Source: Bacteroidales bacterium
GTDB lineage: Bacteria > Bacteroidota > Bacteroidia > Bacteroidales > UBA932
DNA: 64,000 nt
Reading direction: 5' to 3'
NCBI GenBank assembly: GCA_017554335.1
Contig: JAFZIO010000051.1
Coordinates: forward strand, 35,771-99,770
Shown: positions 1-7,496 of the stretch, piece by piece
Layout of the letters: every line of letters starts with the position of its first letter
Position numbering within the stretch: position 1 is the first letter of the stretch
Position numbers and translations under genes: made by a program
Notes under the pieces: model-generated
The model's database searches: none
The model's input: only the letters and a program-made list of their open reading frames with translations
What the model was told of the DNA's origin: nothing

Positions 1-102
1 GGGGATGTATATGATTTTGTGATGACGGATAATGCCACTGAGCCCGTCCCGGCCATGGAGGCATGCGGAGTAATAGAACAATATTTACTAAACATTAAAT
101 AA
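1..102 (+). CDS. C-terminal end of an unidentified protein (partial)
   Basis: An open frame runs in from the left edge and stops with TAA at 100-102, 14 bases before the next start. Only 33 residues are visible, beginning GDVYDFVMTDN and ending LLNIK. The YDFVMTDN stretch loosely recalls the late strand of some nucleotide kinases, but that is too little to name the protein. The spacing suggests it may be cotranscribed with the gene at 117. Confidence 0.6.
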   Translation, partial: GDVYDFVMTDNATEPVPAMEACGVIEQYLLNIK

Positions 103-116
103 CCACTAGACACGCA

Positions 117-977
117 ATGTTTGAAATTTTAAGTAAAGAGATGCTGACGCCCATCATCTGCAGGATGAAGGTGTCCGCACCCAGGCTTGCCGCTGCGGCC
201 CAGCCGGGCCAGTTCCTGATCGTCCGCGCAGACGAGAAGGGAGAGCGCATCCCTCTTACTATCAGCGATTTCGATCGCAAGGAAGGCACCGTAACCATCG
301 TCACCCAGAAAATCGGCGCTTCTACGGCCGACATCATCGCCTATGAGCCCGGCGAGTGCTTCGCCGACGTAGTAGGCCCCTTGGGACTCGCTTCCGAATT
401 TGTGGAGATGCCTGCCGACAAGCTCGCGCAGCAGCGTTACATCCTCATCGCCGGCGGTCTCGGCACGGCTCCCGTCTATCCCCAGGCCAAATGGCTCAAG
501 GAGCACGGAGTTCCCGTGGACGTGATCATAGGCGCCAAGACCAAGGACCTGCTCATCTACACCGACGAGATGCGTGAGGTCTGCGACAACCTTTTCATCT
601 GTACGGACGACGGTTCCGAGGGCTTCAAGGGCATGGGTACCAATATGCTGGAGCATGTGGTTGAAGAAGGCCACAAGTACACCCAGGCCGTCATCATCGG
701 TCCTATGATAATGATGAAGTTCACGACCCTCACCTGCAAGAAGCTCGGCATACCCGCAATCGTGAGCCTTAACACCCTTATGGTTGACGGAACCGGAATG
801 TGCGGCGCATGCCGCGTAAGCGTAGGCGGCAAGACCCGCTTCGCATGTGTGGAAGGTCCCGAATTCGACGGCTACGAGGTCGACTTCGACCAGGCTATGC
901 GCCGTCAGGGCCAGTACAAGGCAGAGGAAATTGCTGCCAACGAGAATCACGTCTGTAAAATAGGGAGGGGAAAATAA
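117..977 (+). CDS. NfnA/SudA-type FAD/NAD(P)-binding, [2Fe-2S] oxidoreductase subunit
   Basis: This 286-residue protein has the ferredoxin-NADP reductase fold of the dihydroorotate dehydrogenase electron-transfer/NfnA/sulfide dehydrogenase family. Visible are an N-terminal FAD-binding barrel, a nucleotide-binding GGLGTAPVYP motif around residue 115, and a C-terminal [2Fe-2S] motif DGTGMCGACRV with a further Cys in RFACVEG. Family members pass electrons between NAD(P)H, ferredoxin or polysulfide. The next gene, the flavoprotein/iron-sulfur partner, starts on the last base of this stop codon, so the two are translationally coupled and probably form one cytoplasmic complex. Whether the pair bifurcates electrons (Nfn), or acts as sulfide dehydrogenase or glutamate synthase-like enzyme, cannot be settled from sequence. 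Confidence 0.9.
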   Translation: MFEILSKEMLTPIICRMKVSAPRLAAAAQPGQFLIVRADEKGERIPLTISDFDRKEGTVTIVTQKIGASTADIIAYEPGECFADVVGPLGLASEFVEMPADKLAQQRYILIAGGLGTAPVYPQAKWLKEHGVPVDVIIGAKTKDLLIYTDEMREVCDNLFICTDDGSEGFKGMGTNMLEHVVEEGHKYTQAVIIGPMIMMKFTTLTCKKLGIPAIVSLNTLMVDGTGMCGACRVSVGGKTRFACVEGPEFDGYEVDFDQAMRRQGQYKAEEIAANENHVCKIGRGK

Positions 978-2353
978 TGGCAAACAGAATACCCAGAGTC
1001 GCGGTCCGCGAGCAGGATCCCAAGGTCCGCGCAACCAACTTCGAAGAAGTATGCTACGGTTACAACCGTGAAGAAGCTATGCTGGAGGCCAGCCGCTGCC
1101 TGCATTGCAAGAATCCCCGCTGCGTGGGAGCATGCCCCGTCAACGTCAATATTCCCGAATTCATAGCAAAAGTCGCAGAAGGCGACGTGGATGCTGCCGC
1201 CGCGATTATCGCCCAGGACAGCTCGCTGCCTGCAGTTTGCGGCCGTGTCTGCCCTCAGGAGACCCAGTGCGAAGGAAGCTGCGTCCTCGGCGTGAAGGGT
1301 GAGCCGGTGGCAATCGGCAAGCTCGAGCGCTTCGTCGCCGACGAGACCCTTGCCAAGGCATCCGCAACAGTAGCTCCTTCCAATGGTATCAAGGTAGCGG
1401 TCGTCGGTTCCGGTCCTGCAGGTCTCGCGTGTGCCAGCGACCTTGCCAAATGGGGCTACGACGTCACTATTTTCGAGGCCCTGCACAAGGCCGGCGGCGT
1501 GCTGGAATACGGTATCCCCGAGTTCCGTCTGCCCAAGGACAATGTGCTGAAGCACGAAATAGCGAAGGTGCGTGCGCTCGGCGTAAAGATTGAGACCGAC
1601 GTCATCATCGGCAAGACCGTAACCATCGACCACCTGATGGACGAGGAAGGCTTCAAGGCCGTATTCATCGGCTCCGGAGCCGGTCTTCCCAAGTTCATGA
1701 ATATCCCCGGCGAAAACCTCTGCGGCGTATTTTCCGCCAACGAGTTCCTTACCCGCAATAACCTCATGAAGGCCTGGCGCGAGGACTACCTGACCCCTAT
1801 CCATGCCGGCAAGAAGGTGTGCGTCGTAGGTGGCGGAAACGTCGCCATGGATGCTGCCCGTACCGCCCTGCGCCTGGGTGCCGAGGTACACATCGTATAC
1901 CGTCGTACCGAGGCTGAGCTTCCCGCCCGCAAGGAGGAGGTCCACCACGCCATCGAGGAAGGCATCATCTTCGACATGCTGACCAATCCGGTAGAAGTTA
2001 TCGGAGACGAGAAAGGGTGGGTCAAGGCCCTCAAGTGCATACGTATGGAGCTTGGAGAGCCCGACGAGAGCGGCCGCCGCAGCCCCGTTCCGGTGGAAGG
2101 CAGCGAGTTCGAGATTGAGACCGAGACCGTAATCATGGCCCTCGGAACTTCTCCCAACCCTATGATTTCCAGGTCAACTGCCGGTCTGGAGACCAACCGT
2201 CGCGGCTGCCTCGTTGCCGACGAGCAGGGCGCAACCACTCGTCCCGGTGTGTTCGCCGGAGGTGACGCCGTTACCGGCGCCGCCACTGTCATCCTCGCCA
2301 TGGGCGCAGGCCGTACCGCAGCAAAGGCTATTGACAAATATTTAAAGGGCTGA
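977..2353 (+). CDS. NfnB/GltA-type NADPH-dependent oxidoreductase (glutamate synthase small-subunit family)
   Basis: This 458-residue protein belongs to the glutamate synthase beta-subunit/NfnB family. The N-terminal region carries two iron-sulfur cysteine clusters (CLHCKNPRCVGACP and VCPQETQCEGSC). These are followed by an FAD-binding GSGPAGLACASDL motif near residue 145, a second dinucleotide motif VVGGGNVAMDAA near 285, and the C-terminal FAD motif VFAGGDAVTGAATVILAMGAG. The start overlaps the previous stop (TAATG) and is preceded by a G-rich stretch at 963-970. No large glutamate synthase subunit is adjacent, which favours an Nfn/Sud-type complex with the upstream subunit over true glutamate synthase. 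That last step is inference. Confidence 0.9.
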   Translation: MANRIPRVAVREQDPKVRATNFEEVCYGYNREEAMLEASRCLHCKNPRCVGACPVNVNIPEFIAKVAEGDVDAAAAIIAQDSSLPAVCGRVCPQETQCEGSCVLGVKGEPVAIGKLERFVADETLAKASATVAPSNGIKVAVVGSGPAGLACASDLAKWGYDVTIFEALHKAGGVLEYGIPEFRLPKDNVLKHEIAKVRALGVKIETDVIIGKTVTIDHLMDEEGFKAVFIGSGAGLPKFMNIPGENLCGVFSANEFLTRNNLMKAWREDYLTPIHAGKKVCVVGGGNVAMDAARTALRLGAEVHIVYRRTEAELPARKEEVHHAIEEGIIFDMLTNPVEVIGDEKGWVKALKCIRMELGEPDESGRRSPVPVEGSEFEIETETVIMALGTSPNPMISRSTAGLETNRRGCLVADEQGATTRPGVFAGGDAVTGAATVILAMGAGRTAAKAIDKYLKG

Positions 2354-2356
2354 GCA

Positions 2357-2387
2357 TTGCAGTTTTTTAAATAAGTTTTTATATTTG
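2357..2387 (+). promoter_or_regulatory. Bacteroidota-type promoter for the 2434 lipoprotein gene
   Basis: TTG at 2357-2359 and TATATTTG at 2380-2387 are separated by 20 bases, matching the -33/-7 pattern of the Bacteroidota primary sigma factor. The start codon lies 46 bases downstream, leaving a short leader. Confidence 0.65.
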
Positions 2388-2433
2388 CATTCAGTTAAGA
2401 CACAATTGTTTTACTTTTATACACTACACAACA

Positions 2434-2844
2434 ATGAAAAAATCATTCTTTATTGCTCTGATGGCTGTCGTTGCATTCGCAGTCACTAGCTGCTCCACCA
2501 CCCTCAAGAGCGTCCAGGAGCCCATCGTAAAGTTCGACCTCACCTCCGCTGACTTTGTTCTTTCCGAGCAGGTTACCGGTCAGGCCGCCATTCATCGTAT
2601 CCTCGGTGTCGACTGGGCCCGTCTGTTCACCAACAACTACGGTACCATCTCCGTCCCTCTCGTGGGTGTAAGCAACGTTACCAGCCTCAACATGATGTAT
2701 GCTGTCTATGACCTCATCGAGAAGCATCCTGGCTATGACTTTGTCATGTATCCTCAGTTCTCCACCAAGGTTGTCGGTGTTCCGGGCCTCTATGAGAAGA
2801 CTGAGATCAAGGTTACCGCTCGTCTGGGCAAGCTTAAGAAATAA
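2434..2844 (+). CDS. Small lipoprotein of unknown function
   Basis: This 136-residue protein opens with a lipoprotein signal peptide (MKKSFFIALMAVVAFAVTSC, lipid Cys at 20). The mature part is mostly beta-type sequence. A central ILGVDWARLF segment and a C-terminal segment VMYPQFSTKVVGVPGLYEKTEIKVTARLGKLKK suggest a small periplasmic domain of a kind common in Bacteroidales lipoproteins. I do not recognise a named function. It has its own promoter and a strong terminator, so it is probably a single-gene transcript. Confidence 0.85.
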   Translation: MKKSFFIALMAVVAFAVTSCSTTLKSVQEPIVKFDLTSADFVLSEQVTGQAAIHRILGVDWARLFTNNYGTISVPLVGVSNVTSLNMMYAVYDLIEKHPGYDFVMYPQFSTKVVGVPGLYEKTEIKVTARLGKLKK

Positions 2845-2863
2845 GAGCTTTAATAAAGATCTT

Positions 2864-2903
2864 AATAAAATAAGGTGCATCAAGCGATGCACCTTATTTT
2901 ATT
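2864..2903. terminator. Bidirectional rho-independent terminator
   Basis: An 18-bp perfect stem (2864-2881 with 2886-2903) closes a 4-base AAGC loop. A-rich and T-rich flanks serve both strands. It sits between the convergent genes at 2434 and 2899 and overlaps the last codons of the latter. Confidence 0.85.
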
Positions 2904-4875
2904 TTTGGAAAGTCCCGAAGAAGTCCGGGAAGGATTTGCTCACGCAGGCTGTGTCGTCTATCTCTATTGGCCCGTCTGCGCCCAGGGCGGCTACGCTCAG
3001 CGCCATGGCCATGCGGTGGTCGTGGTGGGAAGTGTAGGCGCCGCCTTTCAGCAACCTGCCGCTCAGCAGACGTCCGACCCAGGTTTCACCCTGGACAGTG
3101 AGCTCGTCGCCCTGTGCCTCCGCTTCTACGCCCATCTGCCGCAGCATGTCCAGAATAGCAACGGCCCTGTCGGATTCCTTGCCGGCCAGCCTGCCGAGGC
3201 CTGCGATACGGGACTCGCCGGCACAGAATGCCGCCAGCACGGATACGATGGGGAAGAGGTCGGGGGCGTTGTTGAGGTCGATGGAGAATCCCTCCAGCGG
3301 GGCACGCCGTACGCAGAGGGTGCCGTCGTCCAGCTGGGATACGAGCGCGCCGGCTTCTACCAGCACGTCGATTATGGCAATGTCGGCCTGGATGGACTTC
3401 ATGTCCATGCCCTCCAGCTCCACGCTGCCGAAGATGGCACCGGCCACCAGAAAGTTGGCGGCGGCGCTCCAGTCGCTCTCGATGCCGAAGTTGGCGGCAC
3501 GGTAGCGCTGGCCTCCGCGGACCTTGAAGCTGATGCCGGTGCAGCCGCTCCAGTCTTCCGCCTCCAGCAGTTCGGCGTCGCCCTCCATCTCGCTGCGGGT
3601 GCTGATGCCGAAGTGGCGCAGCACGTCCAGCGTGATGTACATATAGGGTATGCTCTTGGGCTCGTTGACAAAGAGCGAGCTGTCTTTCGAACATAGCGGC
3701 AGGGCCATCAGGAGGCCGGAAATCAGCTGCGAACCGCCGCTTCCGCTTACCTCCGCGTTGCCGGGGATGAGGGTGCCGCGGACGGTCAGGGGGACATGTA
3801 TCTCCCGCTTGCCTTCTGTGGGCGCGTCGTCGTCACCGTTGGTCAGGAGCACTCCGAACGCAGCCATTATTGGCGCCGCCGAGTTCATGGGTCGGCGGGG
3901 GAGCGTGCCGTGGCCTTCGATGCGGAACGGTTGCCCGTTGATGGCCGACAGTACGGGTATGCTCAGGCGTGCCAGCAGGCCGGATTCTCCTACGTCCAGC
4001 TTGCTTAGCTTCAGCCCGCCGGCGGGGTTGCCTATGCCAGTTATTGTGAGCGTGCTGCCGTCTCTTTGTATCCTTGCGCCGAGGGCTTCGGCGGCTTTTA
4101 TTGCGGCCTCGCTGTCGTCGCAGGGGGAGTAGTCGCTGAGGTGCGAGGTGCCGTCTGCCAGCGCTGCGGCGAGTATTGCCCGCTGGGCGAAGCTCTTTGA
4201 CGCCGGCATGCGCAGGCCCTGCCTGACGAAGGTGTGCGCGTCGCCGTAAATCTTCCTGGCGAGCTCTGCTGCGACGGGCTGACCGGGGGCGGTCGCCTCT
4301 GTATTGCTGAGGGCGGCATATGTGAACGGGGCGCCTCTGCGGAGGCATTCGATGCGGGTTTCGCGCCCGGCGTCACCCATTCCGAAGGCTATCAGGCGGC
4401 CCTGCAACGAATCTACGTTTTCCAGCACCACGCTGTAGAGGGAGTTGATGCGCCTGGCGTCGTCTGCATTGTGGCAGGTGGTGACAATCTTGGCGATGTC
4501 GGCTCCGTAGCGGAAGCAGCGGGCGAGTGCCATCTGCAGCCCACGGTCGTCCGGCGTCCCCACGAAGTCGTGGTGCGAACGGATTAGCTCCGTACCGCAC
4601 TCGCGGCACAGCTTCTGGATGCGGCGGCTGATCTCCGGCGGCGCCTCTATTTCCAGGTCCGCAAAGCGGGCGCCGGATTGGATGGCGAGGGTGAGTTTAT
4701 GTTCCGCATCACCTCTGCAGGTGGCCACGAGGGGAATATCAGTCTGCCCGAACAGCTCTTCGATTTCGCTGTCGTTCAGGGGACAGAGATCCAGGCGGAT
4801 CTCCGCCATCTCCAGCGACGGCAGGATGGCCAGTATCTCTTCGTATGTCTTATGCTGAATACTCGTACAAATCAT
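2899..4875 (-). CDS. aroDA: Fused 3-dehydroquinate dehydratase (type I)/EPSP synthase
   Basis: This 658-residue protein joins two shikimate-pathway enzymes. Residues about 1-215 are a type I dehydroquinase: EIRLD near the start, RSHHDF (catalytic His), DIAKIVTTCH (Schiff-base Lys) and a C-terminal TYAALSNTEATAPGQ. The remainder is 5-enolpyruvylshikimate-3-phosphate synthase, with PASKSFAQRA, the DVGESGLLARL glycine motif, GTLPRRPM, NNAPDLFPI, GKESDRA and SHHDHRMAMA. Both halves keep their signature residues. Dehydroquinase (step 3) and EPSP synthase (step 6) are not consecutive in the pathway. I start at ATG 4875, because the longer frame (4914) would begin upstream of a promoter whose -7 box lies at 4884-4891. 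The protein is predicted to be cytoplasmic. Confidence 0.92.
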   Translation of the reverse strand: MICTSIQHKTYEEILAILPSLEMAEIRLDLCPLNDSEIEELFGQTDIPLVATCRGDAEHKLTLAIQSGARFADLEIEAPPEISRRIQKLCRECGTELIRSHHDFVGTPDDRGLQMALARCFRYGADIAKIVTTCHNADDARRINSLYSVVLENVDSLQGRLIAFGMGDAGRETRIECLRRGAPFTYAALSNTEATAPGQPVAAELARKIYGDAHTFVRQGLRMPASKSFAQRAILAAALADGTSHLSDYSPCDDSEAAIKAAEALGARIQRDGSTLTITGIGNPAGGLKLSKLDVGESGLLARLSIPVLSAINGQPFRIEGHGTLPRRPMNSAAPIMAAFGVLLTNGDDDAPTEGKREIHVPLTVRGTLIPGNAEVSGSGGSQLISGLLMALPLCSKDSSLFVNEPKSIPYMYITLDVLRHFGISTRSEMEGDAELLEAEDWSGCTGISFKVRGGQRYRAANFGIESDWSAAANFLVAGAIFGSVELEGMDMKSIQADIAIIDVLVEAGALVSQLDDGTLCVRRAPLEGFSIDLNNAPDLFPIVSVLAAFCAGESRIAGLGRLAGKESDRAVAILDMLRQMGVEAEAQGDELTVQGETWVGRLLSGRLLKGGAYTSHHDHRMAMALSVAALGADGPIEIDDTACVSKSFPDFFGTFQK

Positions 4876-4883
4876 ATCGGATA

Positions 4884-4914
4884 CGAAGATACGCCATGCG
4901 TTTTGAAAATACAA
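4884..4914 (-). promoter_or_regulatory. Promoter of the aroD-aroA fusion gene
   Basis: On the minus strand, TTG (4914-4912) and TATCTTCG (4891-4884) are separated by 20 bases. The -7 box has one mismatch to TAnnTTTG. ATG 4875 follows 8 bases later, giving a very short or absent leader. It overlaps the divergent tRNA-Leu promoter. Confidence 0.6.
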
Positions 4915-4932
4915 GAATAATCGATACCTTTG
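4902..4932 (+). promoter_or_regulatory. Promoter of tRNA-Leu
   Basis: TTTG at 4902-4905, a 19-base spacer and TACCTTTG at 4925-4932 match the consensus exactly. The mature tRNA begins 34 bases downstream. Confidence 0.8.
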
Positions 4933-4966
4933 CAGTCCTTCGTCGGTTTTGATGAAGGCCGTCCCA

Positions 4967-5050
4967 GCCCGAGTGGCGGAATGGTAGACGCGATGGACTC
5001 AAAATCCATTGTCCCTTAAAGGCGTGGGGGTTCGAGTCCCCCCTCGGGCA
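4967..5050 (+). tRNA. tRNA-Leu (anticodon CAA)
   Basis: This 84-nucleotide class II tRNA has acceptor strands GCCCGAG/CTCGGGC, anticodon CAA at 5000-5002 inside an ATGGA/TCCAT stem, a long variable arm and a canonical TTCGAGT T-loop. The discriminator is A at 5050 and CCA is not encoded. It reads UUG codons. A consensus promoter precedes it and a perfect hairpin follows at once. Confidence 0.97.
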
Positions 5051-5084
5051 CGAGAACAGCTGGCATTTTTGCCAGCTGTTCTCG
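5051..5084 (+). terminator. Terminator hairpin directly after tRNA-Leu
   Basis: Arms 5051-5065 and 5070-5084 form a perfect 15-bp stem with a TTTT loop, starting on the base after the tRNA discriminator. It is followed by only a short T stretch. It may terminate transcription or set a processing boundary. Confidence 0.75.
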
Positions 5085-5112
5085 TTTGCCCTCGGCGGGG
5101 CCCCTTCTTCCC

Positions 5113-5249
5113 GCCTCTGACAGGATTTAGCTGATTTCCTGTCAGTTTACTTGATTTTTCTTTGATTCTGACAGCTTTTGCCGTTTTTTCTGTCAGAAAC
5201 GGCGAATTTTCTCTGATTCTGACAGCTTTTGCCACAAATCTTGTCAGAA
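5113..5249 (+). repeat. Tandem repeat of 51-bp units, each with a TGACAG hairpin
   Basis: CTGACAG occurs at 5117, 5168 and 5219, exactly 51 bases apart. Each copy is followed about 15 bases later by an inverted copy (CTGTCAG at 5139 and 5190; TTGTCAG at 5241). Units two and three also share GATTCTGACAGCTTTTGCC. The array runs up to the end of the gene at 5250. Because 51 is a multiple of three, it yields a repetitive minus-strand reading frame, but that frame runs into the tRNA and is not credible as a gene. Confidence 0.8.
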
Positions 5250-6260
5250 TTACTTTTCCTTGACCTTCAAGTGCACATGTTTGATCCTTTGCCTATTGTA
5301 GGTGTAGGTGATGTCGACGGTGCCGTCTTTGCGGCAGATGATGGCGGGGTAGCTGTATTCCCCTTCCGGCTGATCTTCAAGTGTGAGCAGGTTTTTCCAC
5401 TTAACGCCATCGGGCGAGCCCAGAAGAGAGAGTTTGTTCCTGCCCTGAAGAAGAGGGTTGCAGACCAGCAGCCTGAAGCCGGACTTCAGAGTGAGGCCGT
5501 CTATGCCGGAATTATTGTTCGGAAGCCCGGAGTCCTGAAGAGGCGTCCAGCCCTTGCCGTGGTCAGACGACTCAGCCCGGGCCAGGCAGCCTTCTTGTGT
5601 GCGGCACAGCATCTCCAGCTTCCCTTGGTGCAGGAAAAGAGTGGGCTGAATGGCATTGAAGCCGTTGTTGTCGATGGCGATTCTGCTCCATCCCGACAAG
5701 TCCCCCTCGGACCTTTCAACAAAAACTCGCCAGCAGTCCGGAGTATATTCGACACTGGTCGGATAGAGGACAGAGCCGTCCGGCATGGCCAGAGGCTTGT
5801 TTTTTATGGGACCGAGCATCCCGTCAGGAAGTCGCGCCGCCGCACTCCATGTCCTTCCTTCATCGGTCGATACCTTGTACTCTCCCCACCACTCCCTGGG
5901 ATTGGGGCCGACTTTATAGAACAATGCAACACTCCCGCTCGCCAGCCGGAACAATACAGGATTCCAGCAAGGGTAGCGCAGGGAGTCTGACTTTACTCCA
6001 TCGGCAATCAAGGCCGGCTCCGACCACCTGCCGTCACGGTATGATGCGCAATAGATGCAGACGTCCGGATTGCTCTCATAACTGCCTCCGAACCAGGCTG
6101 CAAGCAGACCGTTTTCCGTTTCGAGTACCGTTGAGGCGTGACACGACGGGAACGGCGCAGATTCGTAAATAAACCCGCTAGAGAGTATCTCTGTTTCCAC
6201 GGAATGCATACATCCCGCCAGAAGAATCACCGCAATAGAGAACAATGTCAGTCTTTTCAT
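5250..6260 (-). CDS. BNR-repeat (sialidase-like fold) lipoprotein
   Basis: This 336-residue protein has a lipoprotein signal (MKRLTLFSIAVILLAGC, Cys 17) and a six-bladed-propeller type sequence with Asp-box-like motifs (STDEGRTWSAA, SSDHGKGWTP, SPDGVKWKN). It fits the BNR_2/sialidase-family group often annotated as exo-alpha-sialidase. The N-terminal RIP motif of true sialidases is not visible (the region reads FPSCHASTVLETENG), so the activity is uncertain; it may act on another glycan or only bind. The start is ATG 6260 rather than the frame start at 6275, which falls past the -7 box at 6265-6272. It faces away from the SDR gene and shares a short divergent promoter region with it. Confidence 0.8.
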   Translation of the reverse strand: MKRLTLFSIAVILLAGCMHSVETEILSSGFIYESAPFPSCHASTVLETENGLLAAWFGGSYESNPDVCIYCASYRDGRWSEPALIADGVKSDSLRYPCWNPVLFRLASGSVALFYKVGPNPREWWGEYKVSTDEGRTWSAAARLPDGMLGPIKNKPLAMPDGSVLYPTSVEYTPDCWRVFVERSEGDLSGWSRIAIDNNGFNAIQPTLFLHQGKLEMLCRTQEGCLARAESSDHGKGWTPLQDSGLPNNNSGIDGLTLKSGFRLLVCNPLLQGRNKLSLLGSPDGVKWKNLLTLEDQPEGEYSYPAIICRKDGTVDITYTYNRQRIKHVHLKVKEK

Positions 6261-6264
6261 AAAA

Positions 6265-6272
6265 CAAAGATA
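6265..6272 (-). promoter_or_regulatory. -7 box for the BNR lipoprotein gene
   Basis: TATCTTTG on the minus strand ends 4 bases before ATG 6260. I see no clear -33 element at the usual distance. Confidence 0.5.
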
Positions 6273-6290
6273 CAAATCTCTGAAAACATT

Positions 6291-6298
6291 TATCTTTG
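6291..6298 (+). promoter_or_regulatory. -7 box for the SDR gene
   Basis: TATCTTTG lies 7 bases before ATG 6306, back to back with the minus-strand -7 box at 6265-6272. The divergent start sites are within about 30 bp of each other. Confidence 0.5.
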
Positions 6299-6305
6299 TA
6301 GAAGT

Positions 6306-7079
6306 ATGAAGACGGCACTCATTACAGGGGGGAGCTCCGGCATCGGGCTTGAGTATTCAAGGGAGTTTGCTTCCAGGGGATACCAGCTCGCACTGGTAAG
6401 CAATAGGGAGGGGGAACTTGCAGAAGCAAAACAATCCTTGAATAAAGAGTTCAGCGTGCCTGTCCATACTCTTTGCGCGGATCTGGCTGCCGCAGACGCT
6501 GCGGAAAAGGTCCTGGCCTGGTGCGACTCGCTGGAATTACAAGTAGAAGTTCTCGTGAACAACGCCGGGATGTTCTTTATGGAATATCTCTGTCCGGAGA
6601 ATAAAACGAAGGCGGAAACCATGATGGGGCTTCATGTCTGTACACCCACTAAACTTAGCATACTGTTCGGCGCCAGAATGAAAGAACGCGGCATAGGGTA
6701 TATTCTCAATATGTCTTCAATGACCGCCAGCATTCCGGCCCCCGGGATTGCCGTTTACTCGGCTTCCAAGGCTTATCTGAAGAGCTTTGGCAAGAGTTTC
6801 TCATACGAAATGCGTCCTTTCGGGATCAAGGTAACCACGGTCTGTCCGGCGGCTATCGATACAGGTCTTTATCCAATAAGCCCTGCACTCAGACGCGCCC
6901 TGCGCAGGATCGGTATCATCCGCAGTCCCCGTTGGCTCGCGCGCCGCGCCGTAAGGGCGCTTTTCCGCGGCCGCCGTACCATCAGCCCGGGAATAATGAA
7001 CGCAATAGTACCAGCCCTGGTCGCCATCCTCCCTTCGCGAGTTATTGACCGCTTGGGCTTAAAGTGGATTATGCGTTAA
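6306..7079 (+). CDS. Short-chain dehydrogenase/reductase (SDR family)
   Basis: This 257-residue classical SDR has the NAD(P)-binding GGSSGIG motif at residues about 8-14, NNAG near 90, a catalytic Ser in LNMSSMT, and YSASK with the Tyr/Lys pair. The C-terminal part is basic, with a hydrophobic stretch (IMNAIVPALVAILPSRVI) that could sit against the membrane, as in some acyl/steroid-type SDRs. The substrate cannot be read from the sequence. I chose ATG 6306 because the longer frame would begin inside the neighbouring divergent gene. ridA follows after 39 bases and may be cotranscribed. Confidence 0.88.
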   Translation: MKTALITGGSSGIGLEYSREFASRGYQLALVSNREGELAEAKQSLNKEFSVPVHTLCADLAAADAAEKVLAWCDSLELQVEVLVNNAGMFFMEYLCPENKTKAETMMGLHVCTPTKLSILFGARMKERGIGYILNMSSMTASIPAPGIAVYSASKAYLKSFGKSFSYEMRPFGIKVTTVCPAAIDTGLYPISPALRRALRRIGIIRSPRWLARRAVRALFRGRRTISPGIMNAIVPALVAILPSRVIDRLGLKWIMR

Positions 7080-7118
7080 AAAATACTTAACTTAGTGCCT
7101 ATAATAAAATCTAGCGCA

Positions 7119-7496
7119 ATGAAAGCAATACAAACAGACAAGGCGCCGGCGGCAATCGGGCCGTACAGCCAGGCAATCAACAGTGGTGCAGGATTGGTTT
7201 TCGTTTCCGGGCAGCTGCCCATAGATCCTGCAACAGGTGCTTTCCCGGAGGGCGGCGTTAAAGAACAGACCCGCCAGAGTCTCACGAACGCCAAAGCTAT
7301 ACTTGAGGCTGCCGGACTCGGCCTGAATAATGTTGTAAAGACAACGGTGTTCCTTGCCGACATGGCTGATTTTGCCGCGATGAACGAGGTGTACGCCCAA
7401 TTCTTCGGTGCCCCGTACCCTGCAAGGAGCGCAGTGGCGGTGAAAACCCTTCCAAAGGGTGCACTGGTCGAGATTGAGTGTATAGCCGCTCAATAA
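7119..7496 (+). CDS. ridA: RidA family reactive imine/enamine deaminase
   Basis: This 125-residue protein is full length for the YjgF/YER057c/UK114 family. It has AIGPYSQAI near the N-terminus, VFVSGQLPIDPATG, a conserved Arg in YPARSAVAV (residue about 108) and a C-terminal VEIECIAA. RidA trimers hydrolyse the 2-aminoacrylate-type intermediates released by PLP enzymes, preventing damage in the cytoplasm. ATG 7119 gives the standard family N-terminus; the longer frame adds residues not expected in the family. The 3' end overlaps the convergent HAD gene by 7 bases. Confidence 0.93.
   Translation: MKAIQTDKAPAAIGPYSQAINSGAGLVFVSGQLPIDPATGAFPEGGVKEQTRQSLTNAKAILEAAGLGLNNVVKTTVFLADMADFAAMNEVYAQFFGAPYPARSAVAVKTLPKGALVEIECIAAQ

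Noticed and set aside
129-1034. 301-residue minus-strand open frame
   Set aside because: It is antisense to the NfnA-type gene and lacks any signal or domain.
977-2353. Glutamate synthase small subunit (gltD) as the product name
   Set aside because: No large GltB subunit is adjacent and the gene is coupled to an NfnA-type subunit, which fits an Nfn/Sud complex better.
4999-5235. Minus-strand 78-residue frame with 17-residue repeats (AKAVRIRENS-like)
   Set aside because: It is the translation of the 51-bp DNA repeat and then runs antisense through tRNA-Leu, giving the familiar spurious GGTRTPTPLRDNGF tail. No promoter fits.
5113-5249. CRISPR-like array
   Set aside because: The units are degenerate 51-bp tandem copies without separate constant repeats and unique spacers, and no cas genes are present.
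5250-6260. True exo-alpha-sialidase (GH33)
   Set aside because: Asp-boxes are present but the RIP motif and the Arg triad context are not visible, so only a sialidase-like fold is claimed.
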